From the NCBI GenBank assembly GCA_002427605.1, contig DIRT01000009.1, forward strand, positions 1 to 36,533: a stretch of DNA of 36,533 nt, in the 5' to 3' direction. Origin of the DNA: Bacteroidales bacterium UBA5429 (GTDB lineage: Bacteria > Bacteroidota > Bacteroidia > Bacteroidales > WCHB1-69). The position numbers and the translations under genes were made by a program. How positions within the stretch are numbered: the stretch's first letter is position 1; every line of letters begins with the position of its first letter. The notes below the pieces were generated by a model that was not told where the DNA came from, made no database searches, and was given only the letters and a program-made list of their open reading frames with translations. Shown piece after piece: positions 12,598 to 20,424 of the stretch.

Positions 12598-15078
12598 TTA
12601 AAGCTCCTCGAGCAATTTTGCCAAACTGTCCTTAGCGTCGCCTAACATCATGGTAACGCCGGATTTCTGATAAAGCGGATTGTCAACGCCGGCATAACCG
12701 GGATTGAGGTCGTAGTTACAGATAATTACGTTTTGAGCCTGATCCACATTCAGGATAGGCATTCCGTAGATTGGAGTGCCTTCAGCTTCACGAGCCGCAG
12801 GATTAAGCACGTCGTTAGCGCCAATTACAACCACCAAATCGGTATTTTTAAAATCGTCGTTGATGGCATCCATTTCGTATAGTTGCTCGTAAGAAACATC
12901 AGCTTCTGCCAGCAATACGTTCATGTGACCCGGCATACGTCCAGCCACAGGGTGAATTGCGTAGCGAACTTCAGCACCTTTGCTCTCAAATTTGGTTGCG
13001 AGCATTTTCACTTGATGCTGCGCCTGAGCCAACGCCATCCCGTAACCGGGAACGATGATTACGCTCTTGGCAGAACGAAGTTGTTCGCCCAAATTGGACT
13101 CTGTAGCTTTTTCTTCGCCTGAAGCAGAAGCAGAAAGCTCCTCTAGTAACTTCGCTAAACTGTCCTTAGCATCACCTAACATCATGGTAACGCCGGATTT
13201 CTGATAGAGCGGATTGTCAACGCCTGCATAACCGGGATTGAGGTCGAAGTTACAGATAATTACGTTTTGAGCTTGATCCACGTTCAGGATAGGCATTCCG
13301 TAGATTGGGGTACCTTCAGCTTCGCGAGCCGCAGGATTGAGCACGTCGTTAGCGCCAATTACAACCACCAAATCGGTATTTTTGAAATCGTCGTTGATGG
13401 CATCCATTTCGTACAGTTGCTCGTAAGAAACATCAGCTTCTGCCAGCAATACGTTCATGTGACCCGGCATACGTCCTGCTACAGGGTGAATTGCGTAGCG
13501 AACTTTAGCGCCTTTGCTTTCGAAGGTATTCGCCAGCATTTTCACTTGATGTTGAGCCTGAGCCAAAGCCATTCCATAACCCGGAACAATAATCACACTT
13601 TGAGCAGAACGAAGTTGTTTACCCAAATCAGATTCTGTTGAAGCTGCTTTTTTATCTGTTGATGAAAGTTGTTCAAGCAGTTTTGCCAAACTATCCTTAG
13701 CATCGCCTAACATCATGGTTACACCCGATTTTTTGTAAAGCGGATTGTCAACGCCTGCATAACCGGGATTTAAGTCGTAGTTACAGATAATTACGTTTTG
13801 AGCTTGATCCACGTTCAGGATTGGCATTCCGTAGATTGGGGTGCCTTCAGCTTCGCGAGCCGCAGGATTGAGCACGTCGTTAGCGCCAATTACAACCACC
13901 AAATCGGTATTTTTGAAATCGTCATTGATGGCATCCATTTCGTACAGTTGTTCGTAAGAAACGTCAGCTTCTGCCAGCAATACGTTCATGTGACCCGGCA
14001 TACGTCCTGCCACAGGGTGAATTGCATAACGAACCTGTGCGCCTTTGCTTTCGAAGGTATTCGCGAGCATTTTCACTTGATGTTGCGCCTGAGCCAACGC
14101 CATTCCATAACCGGGAACGATAATCACGGATTTAGCATTCTTTAGAACATCCTCAGTTGAAGTCTGCTCAATTTCTCTTTTTTCTTCTTTCTTAGATTCA
14201 ACAGCAGTTTTTGCTTTAGGAGTTTTCATACCGGCAACAGATGTTTTTCCGGTAAGAATATCCATTAAACTTCTGTTCATTGAGCGACACATAATCTGTG
14301 TCAGGAACAATCCCGATGCTCCAACGATACCTCCCACAGAAACCAGGAGAATATCGCTGATTGCCATACCCGCAATAGCGCCTGCAACACCACTCAACGA
14401 GTTGAGAAGCGAAATGGTAATAGGCATATCTGCTCCCCCTACGCGGATAGCGAAAGCATATCCAAAAAGTGTGCTTATCCCAATGCTAATCACCAAAATA
14501 ATGGCAATATCAACCGGTTGATTAATTATTTTGCCTACAAAAGCAGAATAAAGCACGCTAACTGCTAAAAGGATAAGGCTAAAATTGAGAATTTTAGCAT
14601 GATTTTTCCAAATTACCGGTTTTTGAGGTAGTAATTTGTGTAGTTTCCCAGCAGCTACCAAACTTCCCACCAGGGTAACAATACCGATAACGATGGCCAA
14701 TACAGCGGTTACGTCTGAAAAAATGGGATATTCCTGCTCTAACTGTCCAATTCCAAATAGAGTCAAAATCCCTACTAAAGCTGAAGCCAATCCCCCTACC
14801 CCATTGAGCAAAGCCACCAGCTGCGGCATCTGTATCATTTTCACCCTGACAGCCAGTGTACTACCGATAATAATACCGATCAGCATGTAGATGTAGATAC
14901 TTCCAATAGAAATGATCTCGTTGTATAACAATGTGATCAATACTCCTACAAAAACACATGCTGCGCTAAGAAGGTTTCCCATAACGGCGGTTTTCACCTT
15001 GCTCATCATAGAGATACCCACCAAAACCAATACTGAAAGTACGGCACAAATAATCAGATACAATGTTGGAGATATCAT
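12598..15078 (-). CDS. pntB: Transhydrogenase beta subunit with three tandem NADP-binding domains
   Basis: 826 aa; ordinary PntB is about 460. PntB carries the membrane proton channel (domain II) and the nucleotide-binding domain III of the proton-translocating NAD(P) transhydrogenase. Residues 1-265 are the membrane part with about nine helices (GGADMPITISLLNSLSG is the conserved loop). Residues 266-316 are a charged linker. Domain III then occurs three times, at residues 317-471, 494-648 and 672-826, joined by Ser/Lys/Glu-rich linkers of 22 and 23 residues. Each copy has the fold's motifs: VIIVPGYGMALAQAQHQV, HPVAGRMPGHMNVLLAEA, IGANDVLNPAA and GYAGVDNPLY. Where E. coli PntB has KRSMNTGYAGV, all copies read NYDLNPGYAGV or NFDLNPGYAGV, so the 2'-phosphate-holding KRS is missing. 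The start ATG overlaps the pntAb stop (ATGA), with a perfect Shine-Dalgarno sequence. Confidence 0.95.
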   Translation of the reverse strand: MISPTLYLIICAVLSVLVLVGISMMSKVKTAVMGNLLSAACVFVGVLITLLYNEIISIGSIYIYMLIGIIIGSTLAVRVKMIQMPQLVALLNGVGGLASALVGILTLFGIGQLEQEYPIFSDVTAVLAIVIGIVTLVGSLVAAGKLHKLLPQKPVIWKNHAKILNFSLILLAVSVLYSAFVGKIINQPVDIAIILVISIGISTLFGYAFAIRVGGADMPITISLLNSLSGVAGAIAGMAISDILLVSVGGIVGASGLFLTQIMCRSMNRSLMDILTGKTSVAGMKTPKAKTAVESKKEEKREIEQTSTEDVLKNAKSVIIVPGYGMALAQAQHQVKMLANTFESKGAQVRYAIHPVAGRMPGHMNVLLAEADVSYEQLYEMDAINDDFKNTDLVVVIGANDVLNPAAREAEGTPIYGMPILNVDQAQNVIICNYDLNPGYAGVDNPLYKKSGVTMMLGDAKDSLAKLLEQLSSTDKKAASTESDLGKQLRSAQSVIIVPGYGMALAQAQHQVKMLANTFESKGAKVRYAIHPVAGRMPGHMNVLLAEADVSYEQLYEMDAINDDFKNTDLVVVIGANDVLNPAAREAEGTPIYGMPILNVDQAQNVIICNFDLNPGYAGVDNPLYQKSGVTMMLGDAKDSLAKLLEELSASASGEEKATESNLGEQLRSAKSVIIVPGYGMALAQAQHQVKMLATKFESKGAEVRYAIHPVAGRMPGHMNVLLAEADVSYEQLYEMDAINDDFKNTDLVVVIGANDVLNPAAREAEGTPIYGMPILNVDQAQNVIICNYDLNPGYAGVDNPLYQKSGVTMMLGDAKDSLAKLLEEL
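12601..13065 (-). repeat. PntB domain III copy 3
   Basis: Encodes residues 672-826. It is the C-terminal copy and differs from the others at a few residues (LATKFESKGAE). Silent changes are scattered along the copy, so it is not an exact duplicate. Confidence 0.95.
13135..13599 (-). repeat. PntB domain III copy 2
   Basis: Encodes residues 494-648. It is the only copy with Phe instead of Tyr in the NYDLNP motif (NFDLNP). Its period is 177-178 codons to either neighbour. Confidence 0.95.
13666..14130 (-). repeat. PntB domain III copy 1
   Basis: Encodes residues 317-471, the copy attached to the membrane domain by the long charged linker, in the position of the single domain III of normal PntB. 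It reads YKKSG where the other two have YQKSG. Confidence 0.95.
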
Positions 15079-15386
15079 TGATCACCTCCTTTCTTCTTTT
15101 TATCAAACATTTTCAGCATTCGGTGTGTAACACTAAAACCACCTACCACATTTACTGTGGCTGCTACAACTGCAAGACCTCCGAAAATTTGTCCTACGAC
15201 AATACTTTGGTCTGCAAACAGTACCGACAAACCAACAGCTGTGATTGCTCCCAAAATGGTAATGCCCGACAAAGCATTCATTCCGGACATCAGTGGAGTG
15301 TGCAGCAAACTCGGCACATTTTTAATGATATAGTAACCAACCAGGGTGGCAACTACAAAAATTAAAATTAAATAAATTGGATTCAT
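15075..15386 (-). CDS. pntAB: Transhydrogenase alpha subunit, membrane part
   Basis: 103 aa with four hydrophobic helices, the size and pattern of the separate membrane segment of PntA (4TM PNT family) found in three-gene transhydrogenases. Key text: KNVPSLLHTPLMSGMNALSG, then FGGLAVVAATVNVVGGFSVT and the end RMLKMFDKKKK. It joins the first helices of domain II to the PntB membrane domain in the cytoplasmic membrane. The stop codon overlaps the pntB start (ATGA), so the two are translationally coupled. Only nine bases separate its ATG from the T-run of the terminator after pntA, so it needs read-through transcription or an unseen internal promoter. Confidence 0.93.
   Translation of the reverse strand: MNPIYLILIFVVATLVGYYIIKNVPSLLHTPLMSGMNALSGITILGAITAVGLSVLFADQSIVVGQIFGGLAVVAATVNVVGGFSVTHRMLKMFDKKKKGGDQ
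15080..15090 (-). promoter_or_regulatory. Perfect extended Shine-Dalgarno sequence of pntB
   Basis: AGGAGGTGATC on the minus strand is fully complementary to the usual 16S rRNA 3' end and ends one base before the pntB ATG. It is made by the codons of the PntAb tail (KKKKGGDQ). Such strong sites are unusual in Bacteroidota, which mostly translate without them. Confidence 0.75.
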
Positions 15387-15394
15387 AAACTGTT

Positions 15395-15441
15395 AAAAAA
15401 AAAATAAAACCGACTATTTCAAAAACAAAACAGCCGGTTTT
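15395..15441 (-). terminator. Intrinsic terminator inside the pnt operon
   Basis: On the minus strand, AAAACCGGCT pairs with AGTCGGTTTT (ten pairs with one G-U), loop of 16 nt, followed by A and ten T. On the plus strand the G-U becomes an A-C mismatch and no T-run follows, so it acts on pntA transcripts. It lies between pntA and pntAB, before the next ATG. Confidence 0.8.
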
Positions 15442-15461
15442 GTTTATAGATTAATAATAAT

Positions 15462-16619
15462 TTAGTTATTCATTGCTTCGAGTGTACCGGCATGAACGAT
15501 TTCATTTCCGAAAGTAACCAATGATGAAGCAACAATCTCATCACTTCTGTCAATCACAATCTTTCCATCTTTCATGATATTTTTCACAAAATTATAGATA
15601 TTGTGAGAGAACATGTGAGTTGAGCTTGTTGGCAACAAACCGGGGATATTTTTAATACCACAAATAGTTACTCCGTGTATCATTTCAGTTTTTCCCGGAG
15701 GTGTAATTTCGCAGTTTCCACCTTGGTCAATAGAAATATCGATAATCACTGCGCCATGTTTCATTCTTTTTACCATATCCTCAGTAACCAAAATAGGAGC
15801 TATCTTACCGGGTACCAAAGCACTTAAGAAAACGATGTCCATTTCAGGTAAAATTTCGTTTAATTTTTCTCTCTCTTTGATAATCCATTCTTTTGGTAAG
15901 CTTTTAGCATATCCGCCTTCAGCAATAGCCAATTCAGCAGGTATTCCAAGGTCGTGAACTTTGGCTCCCAAGCTGGTTGCTTGTTCCACAGCAGCAGGTC
16001 TGATATCCACAGCGTGAGTGATAGCACCCAATCTTTTTGCTGTAGCCAAAGCTTGCAATCCACCAACACCAACACCCACTACAAGTGCTTTTGAAGGTTG
16101 AACAACACCCACAGCAGTAAACATTTGAGGAACAAATTTAGGAAGTGCATTGGCAGCAAGTAGAATACCTTTGTAACCGGCACATGTACTCATGGAAGTT
16201 AAAGCATCCATATTTTGAGCGCGAGAGATACGCGGAACACCGTCAAGAGTTAGGCTTATGATACCATTTTTAGCTAAAGTACGAACCATCTCATGATTTA
16301 CAGGTGATGCAGGGTGAATAAAAGTCACAAGATATTGTCCTGCATGCATCATGTCAGCTTCGTGAGCATTGAACTCATTATTAAAAAGTGGCTCTTTAAC
16401 CTTGAGAATAAGGTCAGCTTTTTCAAAAATTTCTTTAGCTGAGTCAACAATTGTTGCACCTGCTTCTTTGTAAGCTTCATCGATGAAAAATGAACCCAGA
16501 CCGGCATTTTTTTCAACTAAAACTGTAGCTCCATCTGCAACAAACATTTTCACTGTTTCAGGTGTTGCCGAAACCCGTGCCTCTGAAGGCATAATCTCTT
16601 TTGGAATTCCAATAATCAT
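15462..16619 (-). CDS. pntAA: Transhydrogenase alpha subunit, NAD(H)-binding domain I
   Basis: 385 aa, matching the soluble domain I of the proton-translocating transhydrogenase (alanine dehydrogenase/PntA fold). It binds NAD(H) and exchanges hydride with domain III of PntB. Visible motifs: IGIPKEIMPSEARVSATPET at the N-terminus, QNMDALTSMSTCAGYKG, the Rossmann-type ALVVGVGVGGLQALATAKRL, VIIDISIDQGGNCE, and the terminal GVTICGIKNIPGLLPTSSTH. The gene is the first of the operon, with a promoter -7 element at 16701-16708, and is followed by an intrinsic terminator that probably makes domain I more abundant than the membrane subunits. Confidence 0.95.
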   Translation of the reverse strand: MIIGIPKEIMPSEARVSATPETVKMFVADGATVLVEKNAGLGSFFIDEAYKEAGATIVDSAKEIFEKADLILKVKEPLFNNEFNAHEADMMHAGQYLVTFIHPASPVNHEMVRTLAKNGIISLTLDGVPRISRAQNMDALTSMSTCAGYKGILLAANALPKFVPQMFTAVGVVQPSKALVVGVGVGGLQALATAKRLGAITHAVDIRPAAVEQATSLGAKVHDLGIPAELAIAEGGYAKSLPKEWIIKEREKLNEILPEMDIVFLSALVPGKIAPILVTEDMVKRMKHGAVIIDISIDQGGNCEITPPGKTEMIHGVTICGIKNIPGLLPTSSTHMFSHNIYNFVKNIMKDGKIVIDRSDEIVASSLVTFGNEIVHAGTLEAMNN

Positions 16620-16700
16620 ATTGTTTAATATTATAAAGTTAAGTTATTAAGTTAAGTTTTTATCAAATTTTCGCCGATTTTTCAGCAAAAATTTAATCTG

Positions 16701-16708
16701 CAAAATTA
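16701..16708 (-). promoter_or_regulatory. Promoter -7 element for the pnt operon
   Basis: TAATTTTG on the minus strand matches TAnnTTTG, 82 nt before the pntA ATG. A run with the same surroundings lies before the malic enzyme gene. Confidence 0.6.
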
Positions 16709-16780
16709 CATAAATTTTCGATACAAAATTATATATAATAAGAGTATTTTTGATTTCGGATTTCGGGTTTACGTTTTATT

Positions 16781-16809
16781 ATAGAGACGCAAAGCATTGC
16801 ATCTTTACA
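16781..16809. repeat. Degenerate copy of the 28-bp palindrome
   Basis: TAGAGACGCAAAGCATTGC followed by ATCTTTACAG is a worn copy of the perfect palindrome at 16985-17012. It lies in the 450-nt gene-free stretch between pntA and fumC (16620-17069), which holds only repeats and the pntA promoter. Confidence 0.6.
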
Positions 16810-16842
16810 GCAATTTCTGATTTCTAATTTCTTACTTCTTAT

Positions 16843-16915
16843 TTGGTATTTTAAATAAATGGGGGGCAGACAAGGCTTTCCTATTTGGTTATTTTATCAC
16901 CCCACTCTGGAATTT
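16843..16915 (-). repeat. Interspersed G-run/C-run element, copy D
   Basis: GGGGGG at 16861-16866 and CCCCACTC at 16900-16907 on the plus strand, 33 nt apart as in copy A. Both outer ends (CCAGAGTGGGG and the CCCCCCATTTATTT tail, minus strand) match copy A. The tail continues into 7-bp units (TTTCTTA-like) at about 16812-16842. Confidence 0.7.
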
Positions 16916-16984
16916 TTGCCTTGTGGATAATTTGTGTATGGAAAACCTTGATTATCACTGAAATAAAAACACGATGCCATGGTC

Positions 16985-17012
16985 GTAGAGACGCAATGCA
17001 TTGCGTCTCTAC
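16985..17012. repeat. Perfect 28-bp palindrome
   Basis: Half-site GTAGAGACGCAATG followed directly by its reverse complement, no loop. It is an intergenic repeat of a kind seen in many Bacteroidota genomes (from memory); a degenerate copy lies about 200 nt upstream. In RNA it could form a long hairpin. Confidence 0.85.
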
Positions 17013-17041
17013 AGCCAAGCACAACAATAAAATCCCCCCGT

Positions 17042-17069
17042 AATTCGTAATTCGTAATTCGTAATTGTC
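17042..17069. repeat. 7-bp repeat array abutting the fumC stop
   Basis: Read on the minus strand, GACAATT and three ACGAATT units begin at the base after the fumC TGA. A CCCCCC run (17034-17039, plus strand) borders the other end. Confidence 0.75.
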
Positions 17070-18425
17070 TCACTGTTTGATCAATTCATCAAACTGTTCC
17101 GCTGTGAGGTATTCCAACTGCAATGCAGATTCTTTTAGGGTCAGGTTGTTGGTGTGGGCGTGCTGGGCGATTTTTGCGGCTTTGTCGTAGCCAATGTGGG
17201 GCGATAAGGCGGTGACCAGCATCAAGGAGTTTTGCAAATGGGTTTCGATTTGAGGCAGATTGGGCACAATCCCTGCAACACAGCGCGTATTAAAACATTC
17301 GATAGCATCGGTCAACAAGCGGATGCTGTCAATCATATTCTTGACAATCAGCGGCATAAAGGCATTGAGCTGGAGGTGTCCCTGCATCGCGCCGGTCGTG
17401 ATGGCAGTATCATTGCCGATCACCTGGCAACACACCATCGTCAACGCTTCACATTGGGTGGGATTCACCTTGCCAGGCATAATCGATGAGCCGGGTTCGT
17501 TGGCAGGCAGAATTAACTCCCCAATGCCACAACGCGGACCGGAAGCCAACAGACGAATATCATTCGCCATCTTCATCAGTGCTACAGCCAATCGCTTCAA
17601 AGCACCCGAGGTGGCTACAAAAGAATCGTGGGTCGCCATTCCCTCAAACTTATTTTCAGCGGGAGTAAAAGGATAGCCGGTCTCCTGACTGATCAATTCC
17701 ACTACCCTCTGATCATACCCTTCCGGAGCGTTAATCCCATTGCCTACAGCCGTCCCTCCGATGGGAAGTTCAGCCAAATGAGTCAAAGAATTGATAATCA
17801 CCTCTTTACTGTGCTTTAATTGTGATTCGTAGGCAGAAAACTCATCTCCCAAAGTGAGCGGTGTAGCATCCATCAGGTGGGTTCTGCCAATCTTTTTGAT
17901 CAACTGAAACTGCTCTTTCTTCTTTCCCATCTCCTTTTCGAGACGTTCAATAGCAGGAATCAGCTCGTTATGGATTTTCAAAACAGCAGCGATTCTCATC
18001 GAGGTGGGGAACACGTCGTTGGTAGATTGCGACTTATTCACATCGTCGTTGGGATGCAGCGACACATTATCGGGATAGTTGCGGCTGTTCCAATTTGCCA
18101 CTACCTCATTCACGTTCATGTTGGTTTGCGTGCCCGAACCCGTTTGGAACACGGATAGAGGGAAAAAATGATCGTCCCCCCTTTTTTTTAATTCCTTAAT
18201 AGAAGAAATAATAGCATCCTTTTTAGACTGAGATAACACACCCGCCTCAAAATTGGCTTGTGCAGCGCATTGCTTAACAATCAAAATCGCATTTAACAAC
18301 GCTGTCGGCATCTTGTCCTGACCGATTGGAAAATTCTCCAGAGACCTTTGTGTTTGAGGACCCCACAAAGCATCCTCAGCAATTTTCACTTCACCTAAAC
18401 TATCTTTTTCAATTCTATATTTCAT
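17070..18425 (-). CDS. fumC: Class II fumarate hydratase
   Basis: 451 aa, close to the usual 460. FumC interconverts fumarate and malate as a cytoplasmic homotetramer without an iron-sulfur cluster. The signature loop GSSIMPGKVNP is at residues 312-322; other conserved segments are FQTGSGTQTNMNVNEVVA (93-110), the HPNDDVNKSQSTNDVFPT region (124-141) and the IGRTHLMDATPLTLGDEF stretch (179-196). It lies 15 nt after the porin gene and is probably cotranscribed with it. An A-run plus G-run tract (18177-18190) in the region for ELKKRGDDH resembles, in reverse, the end of the interspersed element; the protein aligns with FumC through it, so it is a coding sequence and not an obvious insertion. Confidence 0.95.
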   Translation of the reverse strand: MKYRIEKDSLGEVKIAEDALWGPQTQRSLENFPIGQDKMPTALLNAILIVKQCAAQANFEAGVLSQSKKDAIISSIKELKKRGDDHFFPLSVFQTGSGTQTNMNVNEVVANWNSRNYPDNVSLHPNDDVNKSQSTNDVFPTSMRIAAVLKIHNELIPAIERLEKEMGKKKEQFQLIKKIGRTHLMDATPLTLGDEFSAYESQLKHSKEVIINSLTHLAELPIGGTAVGNGINAPEGYDQRVVELISQETGYPFTPAENKFEGMATHDSFVATSGALKRLAVALMKMANDIRLLASGPRCGIGELILPANEPGSSIMPGKVNPTQCEALTMVCCQVIGNDTAITTGAMQGHLQLNAFMPLIVKNMIDSIRLLTDAIECFNTRCVAGIVPNLPQIETHLQNSLMLVTALSPHIGYDKAAKIAQHAHTNNLTLKESALQLEYLTAEQFDELIKQ

Positions 18426-18440
18426 ATTGCAAACTTATTT

Positions 18441-20315
18441 TTAATCGTGAAACCTCCAGTTGATACCCACTGTAAAGAGATGATCTACAGTAGGATAATA
18501 AGGGGTTGTAAACATGCGGTATTTCTGGACGGGAGACAACAGATTTCCCACCCTGGCAAAAAAGTAGATCCTCGAAATTCTAACCGTAGCGTAAACATCT
18601 AAAAACCAGTAGTTTCCAATTCTTTCATGCTGTTGGTGATAGAAGGAATAGAGGGCAGGCAGGTAAGCAGGCGCGTAATAAGTGGAATTATACATCAAAT
18701 CTGCACCCAATTGCAGTTTCAGTTTCTTTTTAAAGATACTCACAATATAATAAACCGATGTTTTTCCCGCAAATAGAGGAACCTGAATGGAGTCGGAAGA
18801 GGAGCTTTGCAGCATCAGATTAAAGGTAGAGCCAAAATTTTTGTATCTGATTGGAGCATAAATACTTAGCTGCACTACTCTGGTAAATTCCTGAACCTGT
18901 ATCGGTGTATATTCCGGACCAAAAAGTACAAAATGATCCAACAAATACAGATTTCCCTGCATACGGTAATCTTTGTAAGTTACCCCAACCCCCAAATCCG
19001 CTATATTCTGTTTTCCCCACTCCCAGTCCCACGCAAAGTGATTGGAACTAAAGTGTGAAAAGTTATAATCCGGGGATACCCTGTAAAAATTAGCGTGTCC
19101 ACCCACTTTAAGGTTGATATCTTTCCTAAACAGCCACTCAGCCCTGATTTTTGCGATTGCATCATTGTCCGTATAGCCCCCAAAAGAGTAAGAAAAAGTT
19201 CCGAAAACATCCATGAAGTTGAACAGTTTCAGATTCCCTCTCATAAAAGGCGTAAAAGAATGAAAGTGGGATCTAACCCGCTGATCTTCAAAGAACTCGT
19301 GCATAATACCGGCAGCCACATGGACATAACTATTGGCATCACTCACCAACTGCATAGGAGAATAGTTAGACCATTGAATCGAGTTTACAATCTTATAACA
19401 GGATAATGTATCCCTTGTAGTATCGCTTTCAAAAGTGTAAATTTGGAACTGAAGTGTAGAATCCAGGTAATCAAAATAACTGCTGTTGATTTTTTGGAAA
19501 TGTGCATTATGGGTAATATAACCTGCATAAGCACTCTTTTTTGGGTATAAACTCACATAGTGTTGAAAGTTGATGTCATGAGTCTGAATATGCGTAAGCC
19601 CATTCGGAATATTGACAGCATAACCCTTATTATCAGACAATTTGTGATCAATAAACTGTTGAACACTTTGCAGCCCTCCATTCTCCTGATTTTTAACCCG
19701 ATTGAGAATATAGGAGGCTCTCAAGCCATACCTGCCATCTCGCGTAGCATATCTGTATTGCATATCACCACTCAATCCCTGAGTTGCCTGATGCACGAAA
19801 TAACCCTCATTGGTAGCGGCATATAAATCGAGCGAAAAAACCCCTCTCCTGATTTTTTTAGCAAAATTCAAATCCAGCATATGCTCGCTGGGTAATCCGT
19901 AAAAATATCCAATTTTGGTATAAACTGTAGATAATTCATAGATATTGAGATTATCCTGAGTCTTAAAAATAAGGGGATATGGAAAAGTGATTCTCTGAAA
20001 TCCCATGCTTCTCTCATACTGAAAAAGCATCGTTTGATGTGCTTGCTCCAAACTGCCGAGTGTTTGATAGATGTTTTCACTTCTGATCAAAGGTGAAAAG
20101 TGATTCACTTCCACCATGTGAGTATCTATCAGATCAAACTTCAGAGGATAAAAGTTGTGCTGCCCTGTCTTAGCAATATAAACCGGTAAAAAACTTGGAG
20201 AAAGCTGGTGGGTTGTATCCCGAAAGCTATTGGAACCCGAATTTTGTGCATTTCCAGTCAATATGCCAAAAAATAAAAATAAAAACAATATGTATGATAT
20301 TGATCTGTAGGACAT
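18441..20315 (-). CDS. Putative outer-membrane porin (Porin_10-type)
   Basis: 624 aa from the ATG at 20315. The frame is open to 20378, but the extra 21 residues would precede a clear signal peptide (SYRSISYILFLFLFFGILTGNAQ). The mature protein is full of alternating aromatic beta strands (for example YSFGGYTDNDAIAKIRAEWL, FARVGNLLSPVQKYRMFTTP) and ends HLFTVGINWRFHD, a typical C-terminal beta-strand of outer-membrane barrels. This matches the Bacteroidota putative porin family. Early residues THMVEVNHFSPLIRSENIYQ and YQTLGSLEQAHQTMLF are typical. The substrate is unknown. It is the first gene before fumC, which may hint at a dicarboxylate link, but that is weak. Confidence 0.85.
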   Translation of the reverse strand: MSYRSISYILFLFLFFGILTGNAQNSGSNSFRDTTHQLSPSFLPVYIAKTGQHNFYPLKFDLIDTHMVEVNHFSPLIRSENIYQTLGSLEQAHQTMLFQYERSMGFQRITFPYPLIFKTQDNLNIYELSTVYTKIGYFYGLPSEHMLDLNFAKKIRRGVFSLDLYAATNEGYFVHQATQGLSGDMQYRYATRDGRYGLRASYILNRVKNQENGGLQSVQQFIDHKLSDNKGYAVNIPNGLTHIQTHDINFQHYVSLYPKKSAYAGYITHNAHFQKINSSYFDYLDSTLQFQIYTFESDTTRDTLSCYKIVNSIQWSNYSPMQLVSDANSYVHVAAGIMHEFFEDQRVRSHFHSFTPFMRGNLKLFNFMDVFGTFSYSFGGYTDNDAIAKIRAEWLFRKDINLKVGGHANFYRVSPDYNFSHFSSNHFAWDWEWGKQNIADLGVGVTYKDYRMQGNLYLLDHFVLFGPEYTPIQVQEFTRVVQLSIYAPIRYKNFGSTFNLMLQSSSSDSIQVPLFAGKTSVYYIVSIFKKKLKLQLGADLMYNSTYYAPAYLPALYSFYHQQHERIGNYWFLDVYATVRISRIYFFARVGNLLSPVQKYRMFTTPYYPTVDHLFTVGINWRFHD

Positions 20316-20393
20316 TATATAATATCTATTTTTTAAATTCAAGAATGCTAAATTACATTTTTTTTCTAAACCGACCATTTTCTAAAATTTATA

Positions 20394-20401
20394 TATCTTT
20401 G
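20394..20401 (+). promoter_or_regulatory. Promoter -7 element for the DUF6427-like gene
   Basis: TATCTTTG matches TAnnTTTG, 23 nt before the ATG at 20425. It would drive the membrane protein gene and rnhB. Confidence 0.6.
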
Positions 20402-20424
20402 TCGATTCTATTAAAGAATGTCGC

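Noticed and set aside
12414..12635. 73-codon plus-strand frame
   Set aside because: Made of interspersed element copy C, a Lys-rich A-tract and the end of pntB on the other strand.
12601..14130. Assembly duplication as the cause of the triple domain III
   Set aside because: The three copies differ at many silent sites and a few residues and have different linkers, so they are distinct sequences; still worth confirming with long reads.
12883..14145. Three similar plus-strand open frames, one in each domain III copy
   Set aside because: They repeat only because the pntB domains repeat; they are antisense shadows.
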